DNA of 21,898 nt from an uncultured Centipeda sp. (GTDB lineage: Bacteria > Bacillota > Negativicutes > Selenomonadales > Selenomonadaceae), in the NCBI GenBank assembly GCA_905372865.1, contig CAJPQT010000029.1:1-21898 (forward strand), in the 5' to 3' direction. The notes beneath the pieces are model-generated. The model was given only the letters and a program-made list of their open reading frames with translations, made no database searches and was not told where the DNA came from. Both the position numbers and the translations under genes were made by a program. How positions within the stretch are numbered: position 1 is the stretch's first letter; each line of letters begins with the position of its first letter. Shown in pieces: positions 7,293 through 14,697 of this stretch.

Positions 7293-9263
7293 TTAAAGTT
7301 TAAAGCCGCCAACAATTCGCTGCAGATCCTGTGCGAGCTGGGCAAGGGTCTGACTGGATGCTGCAATTTCCTGCATGGATGCTGCCTGCTCCTCGGAGAC
7401 GGCAGAGACATTCTCGGCTTCTGTGTGGACTGCGTTCGAGACCTTCTGGACGGCTTCGACTGAGCTCATCATGCGCTCGCTACCCGCCTTGATGCCCTCG
7501 GTGTTCTTCAGAATCGCATCCACCTTCTCGGTGAGCTCATTGACAACGTCTGCGATGCGGTCAAAGCGTTCACCCGCCTGGTTGACCTGTCTGACACCTT
7601 CGCCGACATGCTCCTTCTGTTCCTGCATGACCTTGAATGTATCCTCGATGCGGCTGCCATTCTCGGTGATGAGTTCCGTGATCTCCTGTGCCGCCGTCTC
7701 AGACTGTTCGGCGAGCTTTCGCACCTCCTCGGCGACGACGGCAAAGCCGCGTCCCTGCTCACCCGCGCGTGCCGCCTCGATCGCTGCATTGAGAGCGAGG
7801 AGGTTTGTCTGTCCTGCAATCTCGGTAATCATCTCGACGATCTCGGAGATGCGCTTGGAGCTCTCGTAGAGCGCTGTTACGGCATCGGAGACATCGCTTG
7901 CACTCTGGTTGAGTACGTCCATGCCCTTGACGGCGACACTCAGCCCTTGCTGGCCTTCAGCCGTTGCCGTCTCGGCCCGGTGGGTGGCAGCGGAGACATC
8001 CGAGATGCCCTTTGTGATTTCATTGATGGCACTTGTGATTCCGTCCACGGTCTTGAAGGACTGATCGACGACCTCATTTTGCTCGACGGTGCTGCCCGTG
8101 ATCTTGACAATCGCTTCGGCTGCGCTCTGCGCACCCTGTGCCGACTGATCTGCCGAGGCGGTCAGCTGCTCGGAGGCGGCGGCGAGCTGTTCGGATGTCT
8201 GCGCCGTCTTCTGAATCAGTTCACGCAGATTCTTGACCATCGTGAGCAGGGAATTGTGGAGCTGCCCAATCTCATCGTCGCGATCCATCTGGGGCGGGAC
8301 GATGGCGAGATTGCCCTTTGCCACCTCCTGCGCAGCACCTGCCATATTCTCAAGCGGGCCTGCAATCGAGTCGGCGATCTTATAGAGCAGACCACCGATG
8401 AGGGCGAGGGAGACAATGAGGCCAACAATGATCGTCCACTTGAGATTGTTCACATCGGTGAGCACCTCTTCCTTCGGAACGAAGAGGACAAGTGACCATC
8501 CCGTCGTGCCGACCGGATGGACGGCGTAGTAGTTCTCAACACCTGCGTATGTGTTGGTAAAGAAAATAGGCTCCTTTGAGAGGAGGCGACGCGCGTCTTC
8601 CTCGCCCTGTGCGTGCACATTGTCATTAACTCCAAGTGCGGAGTGGTAGATGAAGCGCCCCTGCTCATCGAGGAGGAATGCAGCGCCATGCTCGCGGATC
8701 TTGATCTTTGCGACGATATTCTGAATGTCGGAGAAATTGGTCTCGAGCCCCATCACGGCGAGCAGCTGTCCCTCGTGACGGATGGCGCGGCTCAGGGCAA
8801 GCGTCGACTTGCCGGTGCGCTCGTTCGTGGAGACCTCGTTGAGCTGTACGCCATCTTTGGATTCGGCGAGTTTGTACCACGGACGGCTCGTTGCGTCGAA
8901 CTCATCAAGCGGTACAACACCCTCCTCACTGTAGAGAAAGGGGCGGTTTGTTTCACGCGGGAATCCCATATAGAGGGAATCAATGTCCGGGCGTGCGGTG
9001 AAGTCCTTCGCTGCTTCAAGGAACCGCTCATCCGTCGGAATATTCGTCGACCATACGCGGCCGATGCCCTCAAGGATCCCCTTCGGCCCCTCGACCATGC
9101 GGTTGACTTCCTCGGCGTGGAACTTCGAGAGCGCACGCATCTCGCGTTCTGTCGCCTTCTCGATCATGTCGCTCGCTTGCCAATAGGAGAACACTGCCAT
9201 CGCGGTAAAGATCACGATGAGCGGCGCTCCGATCCACAGGAGCATTTTTGTCTTTAATTTCAT
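7293..9263 (-). CDS. Methyl-accepting chemotaxis protein with periplasmic dCache sensor (second paralogue)
   Basis: This 656-residue chemoreceptor has the same architecture as its neighbour: helix 1 (about 7-28), dCache domain (35-271), helix 2 (276-296), HAMP and signalling domain with the same tip sequence (481-520). Membrane and cytoplasmic parts are nearly identical to the neighbour, while the sensor has diverged. RPWY is kept (127-130) but the neighbour's GMD is GLE here (Glu174), and there is a short insertion near 103-106. A reading frame extends upstream to 9305, but the ATG at 9263 is chosen because AAGGGGTGAAGGA lies just before it and the protein then aligns with the paralogue from residue 1. 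I found no clear promoter. Confidence 0.95.
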   Translation of the reverse strand: MKLKTKMLLWIGAPLIVIFTAMAVFSYWQASDMIEKATEREMRALSKFHAEEVNRMVEGPKGILEGIGRVWSTNIPTDERFLEAAKDFTARPDIDSLYMGFPRETNRPFLYSEEGVVPLDEFDATSRPWYKLAESKDGVQLNEVSTNERTGKSTLALSRAIRHEGQLLAVMGLETNFSDIQNIVAKIKIREHGAAFLLDEQGRFIYHSALGVNDNVHAQGEEDARRLLSKEPIFFTNTYAGVENYYAVHPVGTTGWSLVLFVPKEEVLTDVNNLKWTIIVGLIVSLALIGGLLYKIADSIAGPLENMAGAAQEVAKGNLAIVPPQMDRDDEIGQLHNSLLTMVKNLRELIQKTAQTSEQLAAASEQLTASADQSAQGAQSAAEAIVKITGSTVEQNEVVDQSFKTVDGITSAINEITKGISDVSAATHRAETATAEGQQGLSVAVKGMDVLNQSASDVSDAVTALYESSKRISEIVEMITEIAGQTNLLALNAAIEAARAGEQGRGFAVVAEEVRKLAEQSETAAQEITELITENGSRIEDTFKVMQEQKEHVGEGVRQVNQAGERFDRIADVVNELTEKVDAILKNTEGIKAGSERMMSSVEAVQKVSNAVHTEAENVSAVSEEQAASMQEIAASSQTLAQLAQDLQRIVGGFKL

Positions 9264-9377
9264 TCCTTCACCCCTTTTGATAATACGCACAAACGGCGCT
9301 GACAACCTGCGTCCAATACCGTGGAAGCAAGGATTGTTTCTCTCAATCTTTACTATAATTCAATATAAATGGAGAAA

Positions 9378-9410
9378 CTCCTCCAAACGTCCCAGATATT
9401 TTTGGAGGAG
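9378..9410 (-). terminator. Likely terminator of the trpD/transporter unit
   Basis: CTCCTCCAAA (9378-9387) and TTTGGAGGAG (9401-9410) form a 10-base stem with a 13-base loop. On the minus strand TTTCTCC follows, a short T run. It sits 10 bases after the transporter stop codon. The brief T tract makes it a moderate call. Confidence 0.6.
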
Positions 9411-9420
9411 CTGCGGGAGT

Positions 9421-10359
9421 TTACTCGTTCATTTTTTTCATTCGACTGGATAGGTAGTTCGCAGCGAGTGATCCCGAGATGTTGTGCCAGACACTGAAGA
9501 GTGCGCCGGGAATCGCTGCTGCCGCACCGAAGTGCAGAAGAGCAAGCGAGGTCGCAAGCCCCGAGTTCTGCATACCGACCTCGATGGAGACCGCCTTGAC
9601 CTTTGCGATGTCCATGCGCAGCGCTTTTGCCACGAGGAAGCCGAGTGCATAGCCGAGGAGATTGTGGCACATGACGACAAGCATGATGAGAGCGCCTGTC
9701 TCGATGATGCGCCCTGCGTTCGCGGAGACGACGCCGCCCACGATGAGGACAATGGCGACCACGGAGATGAGCGGGAGCACCTTGACCACTTTTTGTACGG
9801 GGCGTGCAAAGAAGTGGTTGATGAGGATGCCGAGGAGGATCGGCGCAATGACGACCTGCGCGATGGAGATCATCATCTTCTCTGCCGGGATGTCAATCCA
9901 CTGACCTGCCAGCCAGAGCGTGAGCAGCGGGGTCATAATCGGCGCGAGAACAGTGGATGCCATTGTCATGGAGACGGACAGTGCAACGTCGCCGCGTGCG
10001 AGGTAGGTCATGACGTTCGACGAGGTGCCGCCGGGGCAGGTGCCGACCAGGATGACACCCGCCGCAAGCTCGGGCGGGAGCGAGAATGCGTGTGCAAGTC
10101 CCCATGCGAGCAGCGGCATGATGCCGAACTGCGCGACCGTACCGATGAAGACATCGCGCGGGCGCTGCAGGACAAGCTTGAAGTCCTCGAAGCGCAGGGT
10201 CATGCCCATGCCGAACATGACGATGCCGAGCAGAATGGTGATCCAAGGCACCGTCCACTTGAATGTCCACGGCTGAACGAGAGCGATGCCTGCGATGAGG
10301 ATGACGAAGAATGCCATATAGCGGGAGACAAAATTGCTGAGTTGTTCGAGTGTCCGCAT
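9421..10359 (-). CDS. BASS-family (bile acid:sodium symporter-like) transporter
   Basis: This is a polytopic inner-membrane protein of 312 residues with about nine or ten helices, in the bile acid:Na+ symporter family (YocS/PanS-like). Signature stretches are GTCPGGTSSN (106-115), followed by VMTYLARGDVALSVSMT, and EVGMQNSG (260-267); Glu260 and Gln264 fall where sodium ligands lie in the family. Bacterial members carry organic anions such as keto acids, pantoate or pyruvate-like compounds, so 'bile acid' should not be read literally. It starts 20 bases after trpD with GGAAAGGA upstream, so the two are probably co-transcribed. The substrate is unknown. Confidence 0.88.
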   Translation of the reverse strand: MRTLEQLSNFVSRYMAFFVILIAGIALVQPWTFKWTVPWITILLGIVMFGMGMTLRFEDFKLVLQRPRDVFIGTVAQFGIMPLLAWGLAHAFSLPPELAAGVILVGTCPGGTSSNVMTYLARGDVALSVSMTMASTVLAPIMTPLLTLWLAGQWIDIPAEKMMISIAQVVIAPILLGILINHFFARPVQKVVKVLPLISVVAIVLIVGGVVSANAGRIIETGALIMLVVMCHNLLGYALGFLVAKALRMDIAKVKAVSIEVGMQNSGLATSLALLHFGAAAAIPGALFSVWHNISGSLAANYLSSRMKKMNE

Positions 10360-10379
10360 AGATGCAAAATCCTTTCCTT

Positions 10380-11396
10380 TTATTGGGAGATTTTAATGAA
10401 TTCCTCAAGTTTTTTGTATGCCGAACCGTCAGCGATGGTCGTACGTGCCGCCGCGATGCCGTCTGCGATGGAGGATGCCGCACCGCCGATGTAGATGGCT
10501 GCCCCCGCATTCATTAGGCAGATATCGGCGCGCGCGTCTGTGATCTCACCCGCGAGGATGCCGCGCGTGACAGCGGCGTTTTCCTCGGGGGTGCCGCCAC
10601 GGATTGCGTCCTTGGATGCGGGCGCAATGCCGAAGTCCTCGGGGCGGATCTCATAGGCGCTCTCCGTGCCGTCCACAATCTCGCGTACGAGCGTCGGCGC
10701 ACCGACCGAGATCTCGTCCATGCCGTCCGTTCCGTGAACGATGAGCGCACGCTTTACGCCAAGATCCGGCAGTACCTTTGCGAGCGGGCGCAGCAGATGC
10801 TCTCCGTAGACGCCGAGCAGCATATAGGAGGGGCGCGATGGATTTGTGAGCGGCCCCAGGATGTTGAACACCGTACGGATGCCGAGCTCGCGGCGGATTG
10901 CCCCGACGTGCTTCATCGACTGATGATAGCGCTGGGCAAAGAGAAATGCCATGCCGACGGAGCCGAGTTCCATGCGCACCTTCTCGGGCGGTTGGTCAAT
11001 GTTTACGCCGAGTGCTTCGAGGCAGTCGGCTGTGCCGCTCTTCGAGGAGGCCGCACGGTTGCCGTGCTTGCAGACCTTGAGCCCTGCCGCTGCTGCAAGA
11101 AAGGATGCCGTCGTCGAGACGTTGATGCTGCCCGAGTGGTCGCCGCCCGTACCGACGATGTCGATGACCTCCATGTCGTGTTCGACCAGCTCCGCGTGTG
11201 CACGCATGGCGGCGGCAGAGCCCGAGATCTCCGCAATGGTCTCCATGCCGCTGCTCTTCGTGGAGAGCGCAGCGAGGTAGGCGGCGTTCTCGACCGCCGA
11301 GCTCTCGCCCAACATGATTTCATTCATCACGGTGTATGCTTCGTCGTAGGTAAGATCCTCCTTGCCGACGACCTTTTTGATCGCTTCTTTGATCAT
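10380..11396 (-). CDS. trpD: Anthranilate phosphoribosyltransferase
   Basis: The product (338 residues) would transfer phosphoribose from PRPP to anthranilate, the second step of tryptophan synthesis. The PRPP loop is GTGGDHSGSINVST (82-95). KHGNRAASSKSGTAD (110-124), Arg169 in IRRELG (anthranilate contact) and the Mg-binding DGMDE (Asp227-Glu228) are all present. A frame extends upstream to 11531, but the ATG at 11396 follows AAGGGGG and begins with the conserved N-terminal helix, and the promoter lies upstream of it. No other trp gene is nearby; a transporter gene follows 20 bases downstream. A TrpD2-like protein is possible, but the canonical motifs favour true TrpD. Confidence 0.92.
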   Translation of the reverse strand: MIKEAIKKVVGKEDLTYDEAYTVMNEIMLGESSAVENAAYLAALSTKSSGMETIAEISGSAAAMRAHAELVEHDMEVIDIVGTGGDHSGSINVSTTASFLAAAAGLKVCKHGNRAASSKSGTADCLEALGVNIDQPPEKVRMELGSVGMAFLFAQRYHQSMKHVGAIRRELGIRTVFNILGPLTNPSRPSYMLLGVYGEHLLRPLAKVLPDLGVKRALIVHGTDGMDEISVGAPTLVREIVDGTESAYEIRPEDFGIAPASKDAIRGGTPEENAAVTRGILAGEITDARADICLMNAGAAIYIGGAASSIADGIAAARTTIADGSAYKKLEEFIKISQ

Positions 11397-11439
11397 CCCG
11401 TTTCCCCCTTGCAGTTGCAATATAAAATGACAAGGCAGT

Positions 11440-11468
11440 ATTATAGCACACTTATGAACGCATGACAA
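11440..11468 (-). promoter_or_regulatory. Promoter of trpD
   Basis: On the minus strand, TTGTCA (plus 11463-11468) and TATAAT (plus 11440-11445) are 17 bases apart, with TGC before the -10 as an extended element. The start should be near 11433, giving a leader of about 37 bases. That is too short for a classical trp attenuator or T-box. Confidence 0.8.
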
Positions 11469-11476
11469 AAGTATAT

Positions 11477-11505
11477 TTGTGAGGAGCGTCGGAATGTGAT
11501 ATAAT
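11477..11505 (+). promoter_or_regulatory. Promoter of the methionine synthase operon
   Basis: TTGTGA (11477-11482) and TATAAT (11500-11505) are 17 bases apart, with TGA immediately before the -10. The start is near 11512, so the leader is about 41 bases, leaving no room for a cobalamin or SAM riboswitch or a T-box. The -35 box is only eight bases from the -35 of the divergent trpD promoter. Confidence 0.8.
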
Positions 11506-11552
11506 CTCTTAACTTGTGTGTTATAGAGCATTATGGAAAATTAGGAGAGATT

Positions 11553-12236
11553 ATGTTTGAACCGCGTTTTACGACGCTGAATATGAACGAGATTCTAAAG
11601 TATCTCGGCTTTCGCGGACAGGAGCTGACGGAGGAGATCGCGGCGCAGATCAAGCGCTGTACGGAGGAGGTGCTCGCGGCGGCGACACCGCGCCTCACGT
11701 ATCGTCACGCTCCGCTTGAAGATGGCGCTGTGCTCGGCGTGACGTTTGCAGGGAATGACATCCCGCGGATGCTTGAGCCGTGTGAGGAGGCCGTCCTCTT
11801 CGGTGCGACGCTCGGTCCCGGTGTCGAGCGGCTGATGATGCGCTATGAGGTGACAAATGCCGCCGACTCCGTGATCATGGATGCGTGCGCGAGCACGGCG
11901 ATCGAGAATATCTGCAACAATTTTGAGAGCGATATGCGAAGCGCCGTGGAAGCGGAGGGGCGCTATCTGACGGATCGATTCAGCCCCGGCTACGGTGATC
12001 TTCCGATCACGGAGCAGCCCAAATTCTTTGCGCTGCTCGACATGACGCGGCGCGTCGGGGTCTCGCTGACACCGACGACGATCATGGTGCCGCGCAAATC
12101 GGTGACGGCGATCATGGGGATTGCGCGTACGCCGCAGCCGCATCGGCCGCCCGACTGCGAGCACTGCCTGATGTTCCGCAACTGTCCGTTCCGCAAGGCG
12201 GGACGCAGATGTCGGGAAGGTGCAAAAACACAATAA
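11553..12236 (+). CDS. Stand-alone B12-dependent methionine synthase activation-domain protein
   Basis: The product (227 residues) matches the C-terminal activation domain of cobalamin-dependent methionine synthase, which binds S-adenosylmethionine and helps re-methylate cobalamin after oxidation to cob(II)alamin. The key stretch RFSPGYGDLPITEQ (142-155) includes the R-x-x-x-G-Y SAM-binding signature, and GVSLTPTTIMVPRKSVTAIMG (169-189) is typical. The start is the ATG at 11553 after TTAGGAGAG; an earlier in-frame TTG at 11514 lies practically at the transcription start. The MetH encoded 27 bases downstream lacks this domain, so this protein should act on it in trans. Unusually, the tail has four cysteines (202, 205, 211, 220) that could bind a metal or Fe-S cluster. 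Confidence 0.88.
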   Translation: MFEPRFTTLNMNEILKYLGFRGQELTEEIAAQIKRCTEEVLAAATPRLTYRHAPLEDGAVLGVTFAGNDIPRMLEPCEEAVLFGATLGPGVERLMMRYEVTNAADSVIMDACASTAIENICNNFESDMRSAVEAEGRYLTDRFSPGYGDLPITEQPKFFALLDMTRRVGVSLTPTTIMVPRKSVTAIMGIARTPQPHRPPDCEHCLMFRNCPFRKAGRRCREGAKTQ

Positions 12237-12263
12237 CGGTATGAAAAATATGGGAGATATGGA

Positions 12264-14672
12264 ATGAGCGATATTATTATATTAGACGGAGGCATGGGCA
12301 CGGAGCTGCAGGCGCGCGGACTTGCGCCGGGCGAGCGTCCCGAACTCTTCGGGATGGAACATCCCGAGGTGATTGAGGAGGTTCACCGAAACTACATTAC
12401 GGCGGGCAGCCGTGTGATCTACAGCAATACGTTCGGTGCGAACGGGCACAAGCTTACAGGGACCGGCAAGACCGTGGCGGAGGTGATCGCCGCGAACGTC
12501 GCGACTGCGCGGCGTGCAGCGGAGAACTCGGGGGTTATGGGTGTGCGCGTCGCACTCGATATCGGTCCCATTGGGGAGCTCGTCGAGCCGCTTGGGACAC
12601 TCTCGTTCGAGGATGCCTATGAGCTCTTTCGCGAGATGGTCGTCGCGGGTGAGAAGGCGGGTGCCGATCTCGTGATCTTCGAGACGCTGACCGATCTCTA
12701 TGAGGTCAAGGCGGCGGTCCTCGCAGCAAAGGAGCATACCAAGCTGCCGATTTGGGTGACCATGACGTTCGAGCAGAACGGACGCACCTTTCTCGGTGCA
12801 GCCGTTCCGTCTGTTGCAGTCACACTCGACGCGCTCGGCGTCAGTGCACTCGGCGTCAACTGTTCGCTTGGCCCTGTGGAGCTTGTCCCGATTGTAGATG
12901 AACTCATGGAGTGGACGGATCTGCCGATTATTGTCAAGCCGAACGCAGGGCTCCCCGACCCGCGTACGGGTGCGTATGAGATGACGGCGGAGGATTTCGG
13001 ACGCGAGATGACGGTGTTTGCACGGCGCGGTGCTGTCATTATGGGCGGCTGCTGCGGGACGAATCCGGATTTTATCCGTGCTCTTGCAAAGGCCGTTGCA
13101 GAGGGCGCATCGGATCGCCCCGTGCGGAAGAAGCGCAAAGGGGTTGCCTCACCGGGACGCGTCGCGGAGTATGGCAAGCTCAATGTCATTGGCGAACGCA
13201 TCAATCCGACGGGGAAGAAACGTCTGCAGCAGGCGCTCATCGAGGAGGACTACGGCTACATCAAGAAGCTCGCGATCTCCCAGCAGGAGGCGGGCGCACA
13301 GGTGCTCGACATCAACGTCGGGGCCCAGGGCGTGGACGAGGAGAAGATTATCCCATACGTTGTCAAGGCGGTGCAGAGCGTTGTCGATCTGCCGCTGCAG
13401 ATTGACTCGGCAAACCCGAAGGTGATCGAGGCGGCTCTGCGCGTGACGAACGGACGCGTCATCATCAACTCGGTGAGTGGTGAAAAGGAGCGCATGGATG
13501 CGATCTTCCCGCTCGCCAAGCGCTACGGGGCGGCGGTACTCGGACTTGCGATGGACGAAAAGGGGCTGCCAGAGACGGCAGCGCAGCGTGTCGCGATTGC
13601 CGAGCGGATCGTTGCGGAGGCGGAGAAGTACGGCCTCGAGCGTGAGGATATCATCATCGACTGCCTGACGCTTACAGTCTCGGCACAGCAGGAGCAGGCG
13701 ATGGAGACGCTGCGCGCTGTGCGTGAGGTGCACGAGCGTCTGGGGCTCCACTGTGCGCTCGGTGTCAGCAACGTCTCCTTTGGACTGCCTGCACGCGGAC
13801 ACATGACGGAGAACTTTCTCATACAGGCGATGCACGTCGGGCTGGACTTTCCAATCATCAATCCGAACACAAAGGAAGTGATGGATGCTGTCGTATCCTT
13901 TCGCGCCGTTTCGGGAGAGGATGTGGACTGTGCTGCCTACATCGAGCGCTTTGCACCGGAGCAGGCGGAGATACGACGCCGCAAGGAACTCGGTATTACG
14001 GGGGATGAGGCGGCGGGAGCCGTGCAGACTGCCGCAGCGGACGACGCGGATGCGGTCGATCCGCTGATGGATGCCATCATTCGAGGTCTTTCCGACGATG
14101 CCGAGCGCATCACGCGGAAACTCCTTACGGAGATGGCACCGATGGACATTATCCAGGAGAAGGTCATCCCTGCGCTCGATATTGTCGGCGATCGCTACGA
14201 GAAGGAGATCATCTTCCTCCCGCAGCTCATCAATGCGGCGAATGCGGCAACGGCGGGGCTCGAGCTCATCAAGGTGCGGCTCGCCGAGGAAGGGCAGGGC
14301 GTATCGAAGGGCAAGATCATCCTCGCGACGGTGGAGGGGGACATCCACGACATCGGCAAGAACATCGTGAAGGTTGTCCTTGAGAACTATGGCTATCAGA
14401 TCATCGACCTCGGCCGCGACGTGCCCATCCAACGCGTCGTGGAGGTCGCCATTGAAAAACAGGTTGGACTGATCGGGCTCTCTGCACTGATGACGACGAC
14501 TGTCACGGCGATGAAAAAGACCATCGAGGCTCTCCACGATGCGGGACATCCGTGTGAGACGATTGTCGGCGGTGCGGTGCTGACCGAGGACTATGCGAAG
14601 GAGATTGGCGCGGATTACTACGCGGGAGACGCGCGCAGCATTGTTGAGATTGCACGCCGCGTACTGGGATAG
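12264..14672 (+). CDS. metH: Cobalamin-dependent methionine synthase lacking the activation domain
   Basis: This 802-residue enzyme transfers the methyl group of 5-methyltetrahydrofolate to homocysteine through cobalamin. Domains: homocysteine/zinc domain (1 to about 285) with DGGMGTELQ near the start and zinc ligands Cys200, Cys263 and Cys264; folate-binding domain (about 306-570) beginning NVIGERINPTGKK; cobalamin cap (about 590-685); and B12 Rossmann domain (about 685-802) with DIHDIG (693-698), where His695 is the lower cobalt ligand. E. coli MetH is about 1,227 residues with a further activation domain; this one ends after the B12 domain. It is flanked by the activation protein and a methylenetetrahydrofolate reductase fusion in one apparent operon. 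The start is well defined by GGGAGATATGGA before the ATG. Confidence 0.95.
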   Translation: MSDIIILDGGMGTELQARGLAPGERPELFGMEHPEVIEEVHRNYITAGSRVIYSNTFGANGHKLTGTGKTVAEVIAANVATARRAAENSGVMGVRVALDIGPIGELVEPLGTLSFEDAYELFREMVVAGEKAGADLVIFETLTDLYEVKAAVLAAKEHTKLPIWVTMTFEQNGRTFLGAAVPSVAVTLDALGVSALGVNCSLGPVELVPIVDELMEWTDLPIIVKPNAGLPDPRTGAYEMTAEDFGREMTVFARRGAVIMGGCCGTNPDFIRALAKAVAEGASDRPVRKKRKGVASPGRVAEYGKLNVIGERINPTGKKRLQQALIEEDYGYIKKLAISQQEAGAQVLDINVGAQGVDEEKIIPYVVKAVQSVVDLPLQIDSANPKVIEAALRVTNGRVIINSVSGEKERMDAIFPLAKRYGAAVLGLAMDEKGLPETAAQRVAIAERIVAEAEKYGLEREDIIIDCLTLTVSAQQEQAMETLRAVREVHERLGLHCALGVSNVSFGLPARGHMTENFLIQAMHVGLDFPIINPNTKEVMDAVVSFRAVSGEDVDCAAYIERFAPEQAEIRRRKELGITGDEAAGAVQTAAADDADAVDPLMDAIIRGLSDDAERITRKLLTEMAPMDIIQEKVIPALDIVGDRYEKEIIFLPQLINAANAATAGLELIKVRLAEEGQGVSKGKIILATVEGDIHDIGKNIVKVVLENYGYQIIDLGRDVPIQRVVEVAIEKQVGLIGLSALMTTTVTAMKKTIEALHDAGHPCETIVGGAVLTEDYAKEIGADYYAGDARSIVEIARRVLG

Positions 14673-14697
14673 ACAAGCCGGCAAGGAGGCTACAGAT

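Noticed and set aside
7608..8495. Plus-strand open frame of 295 codons opposite the second chemoreceptor
   Set aside because: Similar shadow frames occur opposite both paralogues because the chemoreceptor sequences are alike; this explains the apparent conservation.
9484..10494. Plus-strand open frame of 336 codons opposite the BASS transporter and the end of trpD
   Set aside because: It is a Cys/His/Asp/Glu-rich shadow of hydrophobic codons of the transporter, which has clear family motifs on the minus strand.
11397..11440. Tryptophan leader peptide or attenuator before trpD
   Set aside because: The leader from the promoter to the ATG is about 37 bases, with no tandem Trp codons and no terminator-like hairpin.
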